Assembly: GCA_003695725.1 (NCBI GenBank)
Contig: RFHX01000137.1
Span: forward strand, 1-6,074
Direction of reading: 5' to 3'
Source: J061 sp003695725 [NCBI: Candidatus Schekmanbacteria bacterium]
Lineage (GTDB): Bacteria; Schekmanbacteria; GWA2-38-11
Length of the DNA: 6,074 nt
In this document: positions 1 to 6,012 of the stretch, piece after piece
Position numbering within the stretch: the stretch's first letter is position 1
Layout: each line of letters starts with the position of its first letter
Made by a program: the position numbers and the translations under genes
The notes under the pieces: model-generated
Told to the model about the DNA's origin: nothing
The model's input: only the letters and a program-made list of their open reading frames with translations
Databases searched by the model: none

Positions 1-383
1 TGGATTACCCGGAAATCTGCGCAGGCGCATTTCGATTCAAAGTCGATGAAGACTCCTTCCCAATGAAACTCATTGAAAAACTTGCAAATTTTCGCGCCAG
101 TGTCTTGAAGATGCCCTATGGAGACCAAGCTATTTTTTTGAAAAAGGAATTATTTTTTAAAGCAGGGGGATTTGCAGAAATTCCAATTATGGAGGATTTT
201 GAGTTTATCAGAAGAATCAAAAAATATGGCAAGATATTCATAGCGCCCTTCCCGGCATTGACATCGGCACGAAGATGGAAAAAAAATGGATTTTTAAAAA
301 CCACACTAATCAATCAGCTTATTATTATGGGATATTATTTAAGAGTACCGCCAGCAAAATTGAGAGATTGGTATAATAAGTAA
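1..383 (+). CDS. Family 2 glycosyltransferase, TIGR04283 type, C-terminal part (5' truncated)
   Basis: The reading frame is open from the left edge (first full codon at 3) to the TAA at 381-383, giving 126 residues. The ATG at 63 is internal, because the codons before it (…GAFRFKVDED…) fit the family. Visible motifs are YGDQAIF (about residues 39-45 of the visible part), GGF followed by IPIMEDFEF (about 55-68), TSARRW (about 87-92) and a C-terminal segment ending near VPPAKLRDWY. These match the C-terminal half of the GT-A transferases called rSAM/selenodomain-associated transferase 2. The family is usually about 220-230 residues, so roughly the first 100, with the nucleotide-sugar binding part, lie outside the window. 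The donor and acceptor are unknown. Such genes often sit next to a TIGR04282 partner or radical SAM genes, which would be to the left. It is separated from rplM by 214 bp with its own promoter, so it probably ends an upstream operon. Confidence 0.88.
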   Translation, partial: DYPEICAGAFRFKVDEDSFPMKLIEKLANFRASVLKMPYGDQAIFLKKELFFKAGGFAEIPIMEDFEFIRRIKKYGKIFIAPFPALTSARRWKKNGFLKTTLINQLIIMGYYLRVPPAKLRDWYNK

Positions 384-465
384 AACAATATGATGAATAT
401 AAATACTTTAGCCAATTCATAGTATATTCTGAGTTTTTGAATGTACCACTTGATTATGACAACAA

Positions 466-520
466 CAATTGAGTTTTAATGCAAGAAACTATGCAATTGA
501 AATTCTCTTTTTTTCTCTTT
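466..520 (+). terminator. Possible weak rho-independent terminator after the glycosyltransferase
   Basis: CAATTGAGTTT at 466-476 can pair with AAACT at 486-490 and CAATTG at 494-499, leaving a 3-nt bulge (491-493) and a 9-nt loop. A T-rich tract follows at 501-520. The stem is very AT-rich and the outer arm is itself a palindrome, so stability is doubtful. Position (82 nt after the glycosyltransferase stop and before the rplM promoter) is what makes a terminator plausible. Confidence 0.3.
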
Positions 521-526
521 ATCTTC

Positions 527-553
527 TTGACAAATGCATCAAAGAAATATAAT
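527..553 (+). promoter_or_regulatory. Putative housekeeping sigma promoter for rplM-rpsI
   Basis: A perfect -35 hexamer TTGACA lies at 527-532 and a perfect -10 hexamer TATAAT at 548-553. The spacer is 15 bp, shorter than the usual 16-18. Transcription would start near 560, giving a leader of about 38 nt before the rplM ATG at 598. A T-rich tract (501-526) lies directly upstream and could act like an UP element. No folded leader resembling an L13 autoregulatory site is obvious in this short stretch. The hexamers are seen directly; their function is inferred. Confidence 0.6.
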
Positions 554-597
554 AAGACATCTCCAATTTAAAATATTAACAAAAGTGGGTTGAAAAG

Positions 598-1041
598 ATG
601 GCAAAAGTACAACGGTCATTTGTAGCTAAAAAGGAAGATATTGAAAGAAAATGGTATCTGGTCGATGCCGAAGGGAAAACTCTTGGAAGAATGGCATCAC
701 AGATTGCAACTATATTGATGGGAAAGCATAAACCAATTTATACCCCATCTGTTGATACAGGTGATTTCGTAGTTGTGATCAATGCAGAAAAGATTGTCCT
801 GACAGGGAAAAAATGGGACCAGAAGAAATACTATCGCCATAGCGGATGGATAGGAGGAATAAAAGAGACGACTGCAAAAGAAATGCTTGCAAAACATCCT
901 GAAGATATTGTTAGATTGGCAGTAAAAAGAATGCTTCCAAAAACGAAACTTGGAAGGGCAATGCTAAAAAAACTCAAAGTCCATAGAGGTCCTGAACACC
1001 CTCATAGTGCGCAAAAACCGGAACCACTGGAAATTAATTAA
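598..1041 (+). CDS. rplM: 50S ribosomal protein L13 (uL13)
   Basis: This 147-residue protein is a structural part of the large ribosomal subunit, an early-assembly protein that binds 23S rRNA. It matches bacterial L13 along its whole length: [16 protein letters not shown] (about 19-34), GKHKPIYTP followed by [11 protein letters not shown] (about 42-63), [17 protein letters not shown] (about 68-84), [11 protein letters not shown] (110-120) and the [14 protein letters not shown] tail (129-142). Length is normal for the family. The ATG start fits the conserved N-terminus. No strong Shine-Dalgarno precedes it, only a weak GTGGGT/AAAAG region. The rpsI frame begins only a few bases after its stop, the usual rplM-rpsI pairing, so the two are almost certainly cotranscribed from the promoter near 527-553. 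Confidence 0.98.
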   Translation: MAKVQRSFVAKKEDIERKWYLVDAEGKTLGRMASQIATILMGKHKPIYTPSVDTGDFVVVINAEKIVLTGKKWDQKKYYRHSGWIGGIKETTAKEMLAKHPEDIVRLAVKRMLPKTKLGRAMLKKLKVHRGPEHPHSAQKPEPLEIN

Positions 1042-1046
1042 TATTG

Positions 1047-1052
1047 AAGGAG
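1047..1052 (+). promoter_or_regulatory. Ribosome binding site fixing the rpsI start at TTG 1059
   Basis: AAGGAG at 1047-1052 is a strong Shine-Dalgarno sequence placed 6 nt before the TTG at 1059-1061. It lies inside the codons that would follow the more upstream in-frame TTG at 1044. That upstream TTG therefore cannot use it, and no other site precedes it. Confidence 0.75.
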
Positions 1053-1058
1053 CAAAAG

Positions 1059-1454
1059 TTGGAAAATAGCAACATTTATTATGCCACAGGAAAAAGAAAA
1101 ACTTCTGTTGCAAGAGTTTGGATCAAAGCCGGCAAAGGAGAAATTCTTGTAAATAAAAGGTCGCTTGATAACTATTTTCCAAGAGAATCGTTGCGTGCAA
1201 TTGCTATTAGTCCTCTTCAGTTTCTTCCTGATAGAGAGAATTTCGATATCAACATCAATGTAAAGGGAGGAGGAATTTCCGGACAGGCAGGCGCCATAAG
1301 GCATGGTATTGCCAAAGCATTGGTAAACCTCGATGAAAGCTTGCGTCCAAAATTGAAAAAAGAAGGTATGCTCACGAGAGACCCTCGACAAGTAGAAAGA
1401 AAGAAATACGGACAGCCAAAAGCACGAAAGAAATTCCAATTCTCAAAGCGTTAA
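1059..1454 (+). CDS. rpsI: 30S ribosomal protein S9 (uS9), TTG start
   Basis: S9 is a small-subunit protein whose basic C-terminal tail reaches toward the P-site tRNA. From TTG 1059 the protein has 131 residues, the usual S9 length. Visible signatures are [15 protein letters not shown] (about 7-21), [20 protein letters not shown] (66-85), [19 protein letters not shown] (about 105-123) and the invariant FQFSKR end, with the final Ser-Lys-Arg intact. The frame stays open to a TTG at 1044, which would give 136 residues. I prefer 1059 because AAGGAG sits 6 nt before it and none precedes 1044. No ATG or GTG is available before the conserved core. It lies 17 bp after rplM and ends 55 bp from the convergent purU end. 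Confidence 0.96.
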   Translation: MENSNIYYATGKRKTSVARVWIKAGKGEILVNKRSLDNYFPRESLRAIAISPLQFLPDRENFDININVKGGGISGQAGAIRHGIAKALVNLDESLRPKLKKEGMLTRDPRQVERKKYGQPKARKKFQFSKR

Positions 1455-1509
1455 TTTCATCTGTTTATAAAAAAACGAGAAGCTTTCTATATTTGCACAA
1501 CAGCTCACA

Positions 1510-2376
1510 TTATTCAAAGACAATAGTCTTTCGTCCCCGTACGAAAATTCGATGCTCGGTATGAAGACGCAGTGCTTTTGCAAGGACAAGTCGCTCCAAA
1601 TCGCGCCCTTTTCTTTTTAAATCTTCTACTGAATCGCGATGTGTAACTCTCGTTATATCCTGCTCTATGATAGGTCCTTCATCAAGCTCTTCTGTAACAT
1701 AGTGGCTTGTAGCCCCTATGAGCTTCACTCCTCTCTCATATGCCTGTCTATAAGGATTGCTTCCCGCAAAAGCCGGCAGGAATGAGTGATGAATGTTGAT
1801 TATCCTGTTCCGAAATTTATCAAGAATAACAGGTGTGATAATCTGCATATAGCGAGCAAGCACAATTGTATCAATTTTATGTTCAATAAGAAGTTCGAGC
1901 TCTTTTCTCTCTTGTGCTACTTTATTTTCTTTTGTTATTGCAAAGACATAATAAGGTATGCCATAACTTTGAGCCAATTCCTGATGGTTAGGATGATTTG
2001 ATATTATCAGCGGTATTTCAATATTGAATTCACCTAGACTGTATCTCCATAAAATTTCCTGTAAGCAATGTGCATACTTTGAAACAAATATGGCAACCCG
2101 CATCTTTTCATCCATCATTTTAATATCCCATTTGGCATTGAGCTTTTCTGCAATAGGCGTAAAAGCAGATTTAAACGCAGACACTTCTAAAAGGGACTCA
2201 CTTATTTCCCAAAGGATTCTTAGATAAAATACCTTTTCGTCAGTATCTACATGTTCATCGAGGTCAATAATATTCCCTCCTCTCTCTGCAATAAAGCTTG
2301 ATATTCTGGCAACCAATCCAATTTGGTCAGGACAATGAAGAAGAAGGACAGCTTTTACTTTTTTCTCTTTCATCAT
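1510..2376 (-). CDS. purU: Formyltetrahydrofolate deformylase
   Basis: PurU hydrolyses 10-formyltetrahydrofolate to formate and tetrahydrofolate, balancing one-carbon pools and supplying formate, for example for PurT-type purine synthesis. From ATG 2376 it has 288 residues, normal for the family. An N-terminal ACT domain (about 8-85) begins with VLLLHCPDQIGLVARIS. The C-terminal formyltransferase-fold domain (about 90-288) carries the catalytic triad by analogy with PurN: Asn194 and His196 in NIHHSFLPAF, and Asp232 in LDEGPII. QAYERGVKLIGATSHYV matches E. coli PurU closely, and the two domains together separate it from PurN, which lacks the ACT domain. The frame extends five codons to ATG 2391, but GAGGT at 2385-2389 is well placed for ATG 2376, whereas no site precedes 2391. 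It follows rodA by 20 bp and is probably the last gene of the operon. Confidence 0.95.
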   Translation of the reverse strand: MMKEKKVKAVLLLHCPDQIGLVARISSFIAERGGNIIDLDEHVDTDEKVFYLRILWEISESLLEVSAFKSAFTPIAEKLNAKWDIKMMDEKMRVAIFVSKYAHCLQEILWRYSLGEFNIEIPLIISNHPNHQELAQSYGIPYYVFAITKENKVAQERKELELLIEHKIDTIVLARYMQIITPVILDKFRNRIINIHHSFLPAFAGSNPYRQAYERGVKLIGATSHYVTEELDEGPIIEQDITRVTHRDSVEDLKRKGRDLERLVLAKALRLHTEHRIFVRGRKTIVFE

Positions 2377-2384
2377 TTTTTCAA

Positions 2385-2389
2385 ACCTC
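2385..2389 (-). promoter_or_regulatory. Ribosome binding site favouring purU start at 2376
   Basis: Read on the minus strand, GAGGT at 2389-2385 lies 8 nt before ATG 2376. It overlaps the alternative ATG at 2391, which has only AT-rich sequence (ATTGTAATTGAA) upstream. The site sits just after the rodA stop, as expected for closely coupled genes. Confidence 0.6.
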
Positions 2390-2396
2390 ATTTCAA

Positions 2397-3512
2397 TTAC
2401 AATATAAAACGTCTGCCTCGTATGCTTAATACTATGCCTATCGATGCCATTGTCGAAAGCATAGAAGAGCCTCCATAACTAAAAAGCGGCAGCGGAATAC
2501 CTACAACAGGAAGTAATCCTACTACCATTGAAATATTGACGACTACCTGAAAAAGAAGGAATGATGAGATTCCAAAGGAAAGCAATGCTCCACATTTATC
2601 AGGTGATTCAAGGGAAACCTTGAGACAGAACAAGATGAGAGAAAGGAAAAGTGCAAAAAGGAAGAATACTCCAATAAATCCCCATTCCTCAGCAAAGACA
2701 GAAAATATGAAGTCTGTATGGCTTTCAGGAAGAAATTTAAGCTGTCCTTGACTTCCATGCAGAAACCCCTTACCAAAAATCCCGCCTGAACCAACTGCAA
2801 TCTTGGATTGAATTATGTTATACCCGCTTCCTAAAGGGTCTGCTTCAGGGTTGAACAATGTCAAAATTCTTTTTCTCTGATAGTCTTCCAGAAAAAACCA
2901 CATAACGATTGAGCCTGCAATTGCTGAAAGAATCCCTCCATAGAAGACTCTTCGCTTCACACCTGCTGCAAAAAGATAAAAAATCAATATAACTATAACA
3001 GAGATTGCAGTACCAAGGTCGGGCTGAAGTATAATGAGAATCGCCGGGATAAGTGCCAAAGCAAGAGGGTATAAAACTTCGGTAAAAGATAGAGATTCTC
3101 CGCTCCTAATATCAGAAATAAAGCGAGAAAGAACAATTATCGTAGCAAGTTTTATGAATTCAGAGGGTTGAACATTGAAAAAGCCAAGGGAAATCCATCT
3201 TCTCGAACCTGATTTTACTTCTCCAATGACAAGCACAATTATAAGAAGAGAAAGGGATAGGAAATAGATAACGTAGGCATATTTGATAATTGTTCTGTAA
3301 TCAATCAATGTAAATATTGCCAATGCCACCAATCCTAAAAAAAACCAGATGAGCTGTTTTTTCCAATATGTTTGAGCAGAAAGGAAATAATCTTTTCCGT
3401 AAAACTCAGGAAAATAAGATGAACTGTATATTGTAGCAATGCCAAGAAGAGAAAGCAGAATTGTTATCAGCAGGATTCTCCATTCAAGGTTGCTAATTAT
3501 TTCCTTAAACAA
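2397..3512 (-). CDS. rodA: Rod-shape peptidoglycan glycosyltransferase RodA (SEDS family), TTG start
   Basis: RodA polymerises lipid II into glycan strands during side-wall elongation, with a class B PBP (PBP2) and the MreBCD complex. It acts in the inner membrane. The 371-residue protein is normal length, with about ten hydrophobic segments starting near residue 12. SEDS signatures are WISLGFFNVQPSEFIK (106-121), LQPDLGTA (162-169), QSKIAVGSGGIFGKGFLHGSQGQLKFLPESHTDF (split as residues 235-268, containing the catalytic Asp267) and FSYGGSSM (344-351). The GxGGxxGKG…LPExHTDF block favours RodA over FtsW. The start is TTG 3512, since no ATG or GTG occurs before the first membrane segment. AGAGG lies about 10 nt upstream. 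No PBP2 or MreB gene is visible; neighbours are ftsY (76 bp upstream) and purU (20 bp downstream). Confidence 0.94.
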   Translation of the reverse strand: MFKEIISNLEWRILLITILLSLLGIATIYSSSYFPEFYGKDYFLSAQTYWKKQLIWFFLGLVALAIFTLIDYRTIIKYAYVIYFLSLSLLIIVLVIGEVKSGSRRWISLGFFNVQPSEFIKLATIIVLSRFISDIRSGESLSFTEVLYPLALALIPAILIILQPDLGTAISVIVILIFYLFAAGVKRRVFYGGILSAIAGSIVMWFFLEDYQRKRILTLFNPEADPLGSGYNIIQSKIAVGSGGIFGKGFLHGSQGQLKFLPESHTDFIFSVFAEEWGFIGVFFLFALFLSLILFCLKVSLESPDKCGALLSFGISSFLLFQVVVNISMVVGLLPVVGIPLPLFSYGGSSMLSTMASIGIVLSIRGRRFIL

Positions 3513-3522
3513 TAGGCATCTT

Positions 3523-3528
3523 CCTCTC
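3523..3528 (-). promoter_or_regulatory. Ribosome binding site of rodA, 10 nt before TTG 3512
   Basis: Read on the minus strand, GAGAGG at 3528-3523 precedes TTG 3512 by 10 nt. An out-of-frame ATG at 3519 is only 3 nt from this site and opens a four-codon frame (MPIV, stop at 3507-3505) that overlaps the rodA start. The spacing fits TTG better than that ATG. Confidence 0.5.
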
Positions 3529-3588
3529 AGAGTCTGCTATTCTTCATAAATCCCATGAAAAATTCAAAAGAAATCCAAAAACAACCCT

Positions 3589-4581
3589 TTAATCTTCGAT
3601 GATTGCCTCAGCAAATGCTCTGCCATTAAAGGGCTGGAGACTTTCAATGTCTTCACCGACACCAATAAACTTTATTGGTATTTCGGTCTCAAGGGCAATT
3701 GATATCAAGACACCTCCCTTTGCTGTGCCGTCAAGCTTTGTCATTATTATTCCCGTAACATCTACAGCCTCCATAAACATCTTTGTTTGGCTCAGCGCAT
3801 TTTGTCCTGTTGTGGCATCGAGGACGAGCAAAACTTCGTTTGGGGCTCCGGGAAGCGCCTTACCCAAGACCCTTTTCATTTTTTTAAGCTCTTCCATCAG
3901 GTTTTTCTTAATATGCATTCTTCCTGCAGTATCAACGATAAGAACATCTACTTTCTTTGAAACAGCAGATGTAACTGCGTCATAGGCAACAGACGAAGGG
4001 TCAGCTCCTTCTCTTCCTCGTACAACCTCAACTCCCGACCTTTCCCCCCATATTCCAAGCTGAGTATCGGCAGCGGCACGGAAAGTATCACCTGCAGCTA
4101 ACATAACTTTTTTCCCATCCTTTAAGAAACGGGAAGCAAGTTTCCCTATAGTTGTTGTCTTGCCAACGCCATTTACTCCTACAACCATAATGACAAAAGG
4201 AGTTGTCGTAATCTCAATTTTGCCCTCATATTTTGAAAGCATCTCGCCCAACCTATTACATATATATCTTTTGATTTTCTCTTCATCCTTTATATTCTCC
4301 ATCAACACATATTCGCGAAGCTCTTCAACAATGTGTCCTGCTGTTTCAATACCAATATCCGAAAGCACTAAGATTTCTTCAAGTTCTTCATAAAAATCGT
4401 CATCGATAACCCTGCCCGGGAAAAAAAGCCCTTCAAACTTTGAACTTATTTCTCGTTGAGTCTTCTTTAAACCTTTTTTCAGCCGCCCCCAAATACTATT
4501 TTCTTCTTCATTCCTTTCAACAATGATATTCCTTACCTTTTCCTCCTGCTTGTTGTTTTTACCAAACAAATTCTTTAACAT
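3589..4581 (-). CDS. ftsY: Signal recognition particle receptor FtsY (SRP GTPase)
   Basis: FtsY is the membrane-associated SRP receptor. It forms a paired GTPase with Ffh and hands ribosome-nascent chains to SecYEG. The 330-residue protein has a short charged N-terminus, then WGRLKKGLKKT (31-41), which resembles the membrane-targeting helix at the start of the N domain, an N domain (about 40-120) and a complete G domain. GTPase motifs are GVNGVGKT (G1, 135-142), DTFRAAA (G2, 165-171), DTAGR (G3, 217-221), TKLDGTAKGG (G4, 281-290) and GVGE (G5, 307-310), ending in the LQPFNGRAFAEAI tail. The DTFRAAA and TKLDGTAKGG forms, without an M domain, separate it from Ffh. The long acidic A domain of E. 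coli is absent. AAGGAG lies 5 nt before the ATG. It is 72 bp after the aminotransferase and 76 bp before rodA. Confidence 0.97.
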   Translation of the reverse strand: MLKNLFGKNNKQEEKVRNIIVERNEEENSIWGRLKKGLKKTQREISSKFEGLFFPGRVIDDDFYEELEEILVLSDIGIETAGHIVEELREYVLMENIKDEEKIKRYICNRLGEMLSKYEGKIEITTTPFVIMVVGVNGVGKTTTIGKLASRFLKDGKKVMLAAGDTFRAAADTQLGIWGERSGVEVVRGREGADPSSVAYDAVTSAVSKKVDVLIVDTAGRMHIKKNLMEELKKMKRVLGKALPGAPNEVLLVLDATTGQNALSQTKMFMEAVDVTGIIMTKLDGTAKGGVLISIALETEIPIKFIGVGEDIESLQPFNGRAFAEAIIED

Positions 4582-4653
4582 TGCTTCTCCTTCATTTTCA
4601 ACATCATTTCCTACATTAAAAGATAAAACAACAATGTATAAAAAAATCGATTG

Positions 4654-5802
4654 TCATTTATGAAAATTCTTCAAAAATTCTTCGATTCTTTTAATTCCTT
4701 TTTCTATATTTTGAATAGAATTAGAATAAGAAAAACGAATATATCCTTCCCCATTTGTGCCAAAATCTATGCCGGGTGTTACTGCGACTCCTGCTTTCTC
4801 AAGAAGTTTAAATGCAAAATCGTATGAATTAGAAGCAAATTTTTTCGCATTTGCAAAAACATAGAAAGCTCCAGTGGGCTCATTTTTAATACCAAAGCCA
4901 AGTTTCTTTAATGCATCGATAATGAATATTCTCCTCATATTGAAAACTCGCACCATCTTCTTTATTTCCTCATCTGCTTCTCTTAATGCTGCAATTGCTG
5001 CTCTTTGAGCAAAAGCAGATGCCGAAATAAAAAGGTTTTGTTGAAGCTTCTGCATAGGTCTTATAAATTTTTTTGGTGCAATAACATAACCCAATCGCCA
5101 CCCTGTCATAGCATACAACTTTGAAAATCCATTGAGGACAAAGGCGTTATCTGTTATTTCGAGGATACTATGCTCTTTCCCTTCATAAACAAGCCCATGA
5201 TATATTTCATCAGAAATAACATAGGGTCCCAATGAAGCTATACTGCTCAATGTATCAAAATCCAATACTATTCCTGTGGGATTTGCCGGTGAATTTACGA
5301 TTATAGATTTTGTTTGAGAATCAATCCGTTTCTTCATATCAGCAATATCAGGACGAAATCCATTCTCTTCATAGATAGGAAAAAAGAGAGGATTGCCTCC
5401 AACAAATTTTACAAAATTAGGATAACAGGGATAGTAGGGATTTGACATTAGGACATTATCGCCGGGATTCAAAAGAGCGCCAAAAATCAGAAGCATCGCA
5501 GGAGAAGTGCCTGAAGTGACAATTATCTGATCCGGGCTGATTTCCACATTATATTTTCTTTGATAATGTTCACTTATTGCTTCCCTCAATTCAATCAATC
5601 CCAAACTGTGAGTATAATGCGTATCACCTCGTCGAATGGAATCAATACCTGTCTCCATTATAATCGATGGAGTATCAAAATCCGGTTCGCCCACCTCCAA
5701 ATGAACAATTTCTCTCCCTTCCTTTTCGAGCTGTTTTGCCCTGTCAAGGACATCCATAACGATAAAAGGAGTGATTGACTCTATTCTTTCTGCAATCTTC
5801 AT
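4654..5802 (-). CDS. PLP-dependent class I/II aminotransferase (aspartate/alanine type)
   Basis: This 382-residue fold-type I aminotransferase swaps an amino group between an amino acid and a 2-oxo acid using pyridoxal phosphate. Family motifs in order are LEVGEPDFDTP (35-45), SGTSPAMLL (97-105, phosphate binding region), NPYYPCYPN (121-129), NSPANPTG (170-177 with Asn174), SDEIYHGLVY (197-206 with Asp198 and Tyr201), NGFSKLYAMTGWRLGY (224-239, with Lys228 as Schiff-base lysine and Arg236 for the phosphate) and YIRFSYS (354-360, with Arg356 expected to bind the substrate carboxylate). All key residues are present and the length is typical. It belongs to the AspC/AspB-like subgroup I-gamma; substrate (aspartate, alanine, aromatic or other) cannot be told from motifs, so no symbol is given. 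Only a weak TGGAT site precedes the ATG. It is the first gene of the leftward set, downstream of the repeat-bearing region. Confidence 0.93.
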   Translation of the reverse strand: MKIAERIESITPFIVMDVLDRAKQLEKEGREIVHLEVGEPDFDTPSIIMETGIDSIRRGDTHYTHSLGLIELREAISEHYQRKYNVEISPDQIIVTSGTSPAMLLIFGALLNPGDNVLMSNPYYPCYPNFVKFVGGNPLFFPIYEENGFRPDIADMKKRIDSQTKSIIVNSPANPTGIVLDFDTLSSIASLGPYVISDEIYHGLVYEGKEHSILEITDNAFVLNGFSKLYAMTGWRLGYVIAPKKFIRPMQKLQQNLFISASAFAQRAAIAALREADEEIKKMVRVFNMRRIFIIDALKKLGFGIKNEPTGAFYVFANAKKFASNSYDFAFKLLEKAGVAVTPGIDFGTNGEGYIRFSYSNSIQNIEKGIKRIEEFLKNFHK

Positions 5803-5933
5803 TATTAAAAATCCATTTGAAATTAATATTCTTTCCTCTCTTCCCGATAGGAGTAATCCGAAATAATCATTTTTTCACAGCAATCTTATATAACGCAAGA
5901 TGTAAAGAAATACAATAAAAGTTAATGATGAAA

Positions 5934-5950
5934 TGTCGGTTTTTTGGACA
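5934..5950 (+). repeat. 17-bp direct repeat copy 1, TGTCGGTTTTTTGGACA
   Basis: TGTCGGTTTTTTGGACA is identical at every base to the copy at 5996-6012. Its ends TGTC and GACA are inverted complements around a 9-bp GT-rich centre, so it could be bound by a dimer. A T-rich tract follows, as in copy 2. It lies about 130 bp upstream of the aminotransferase ATG. No protein family is assigned. Confidence 0.8.
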
Positions 5951-5995
5951 GATTTTTTTCTTAATTTTCAATAAGTTATTGATCTTTTAAAAATG

Positions 5996-6012
5996 TGTCG
6001 GTTTTTTGGACA
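5996..6012 (+). repeat. 17-bp direct repeat copy 2, TGTCGGTTTTTTGGACA
   Basis: This is the second perfect copy of the 17-mer, 62 bp (start to start) from copy 1, close to six helical turns, so both would face the same side of the DNA. The flanks are also similar: AAATG(TG) before and a T-rich run after. This suggests paired operator or enhancer sites acting on the aminotransferase operon, on an unseen gene to the right, or on both. Confidence 0.8.

Noticed and set aside
1038-1439. A 133-codon minus-strand frame opposite rpsI
   Set aside because: It is the antisense of a certain ribosomal protein gene, it gives a low-complexity Ser/Phe/Leu-rich protein, and it has no recognisable domain.
1469-1488. 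A short inverted repeat AGAAGCTTTCT next to a run of seven A between the convergent rpsI and purU ends, considered as a terminator for the purU operon
   Set aside because: Read on the minus strand the T run is good, but the stem is only 4 bp, with a 3-nt loop and AT-rich. That is too weak to call without a folding calculation.
3599-3985. A 128-codon plus-strand frame opposite ftsY
   Set aside because: It lies fully within the ftsY coding sequence on the other strand, and its Ser/Thr/Ile-rich product reflects the complement of ftsY codons.
4631-4654. ACAAT…ATTGT inverted repeat between the aminotransferase and ftsY, considered as a terminator or operator
   Set aside because: Only 5 AT-rich pairs around a 14-nt loop with no following T run on the minus strand; expected by chance in this composition.
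5803-5816. A three-codon frame (ATG GAT TTT TAA) just before the aminotransferase ATG, considered as a leader peptide
   Set aside because: It is too short, and has no run of regulatory codons or attenuator hairpin.
5934-6012. The paired 17-mers considered as a CRISPR array
   Set aside because: There are only two units, each 17 bp. The 45-bp spacer is AT-rich low-complexity DNA and no cas gene is visible.
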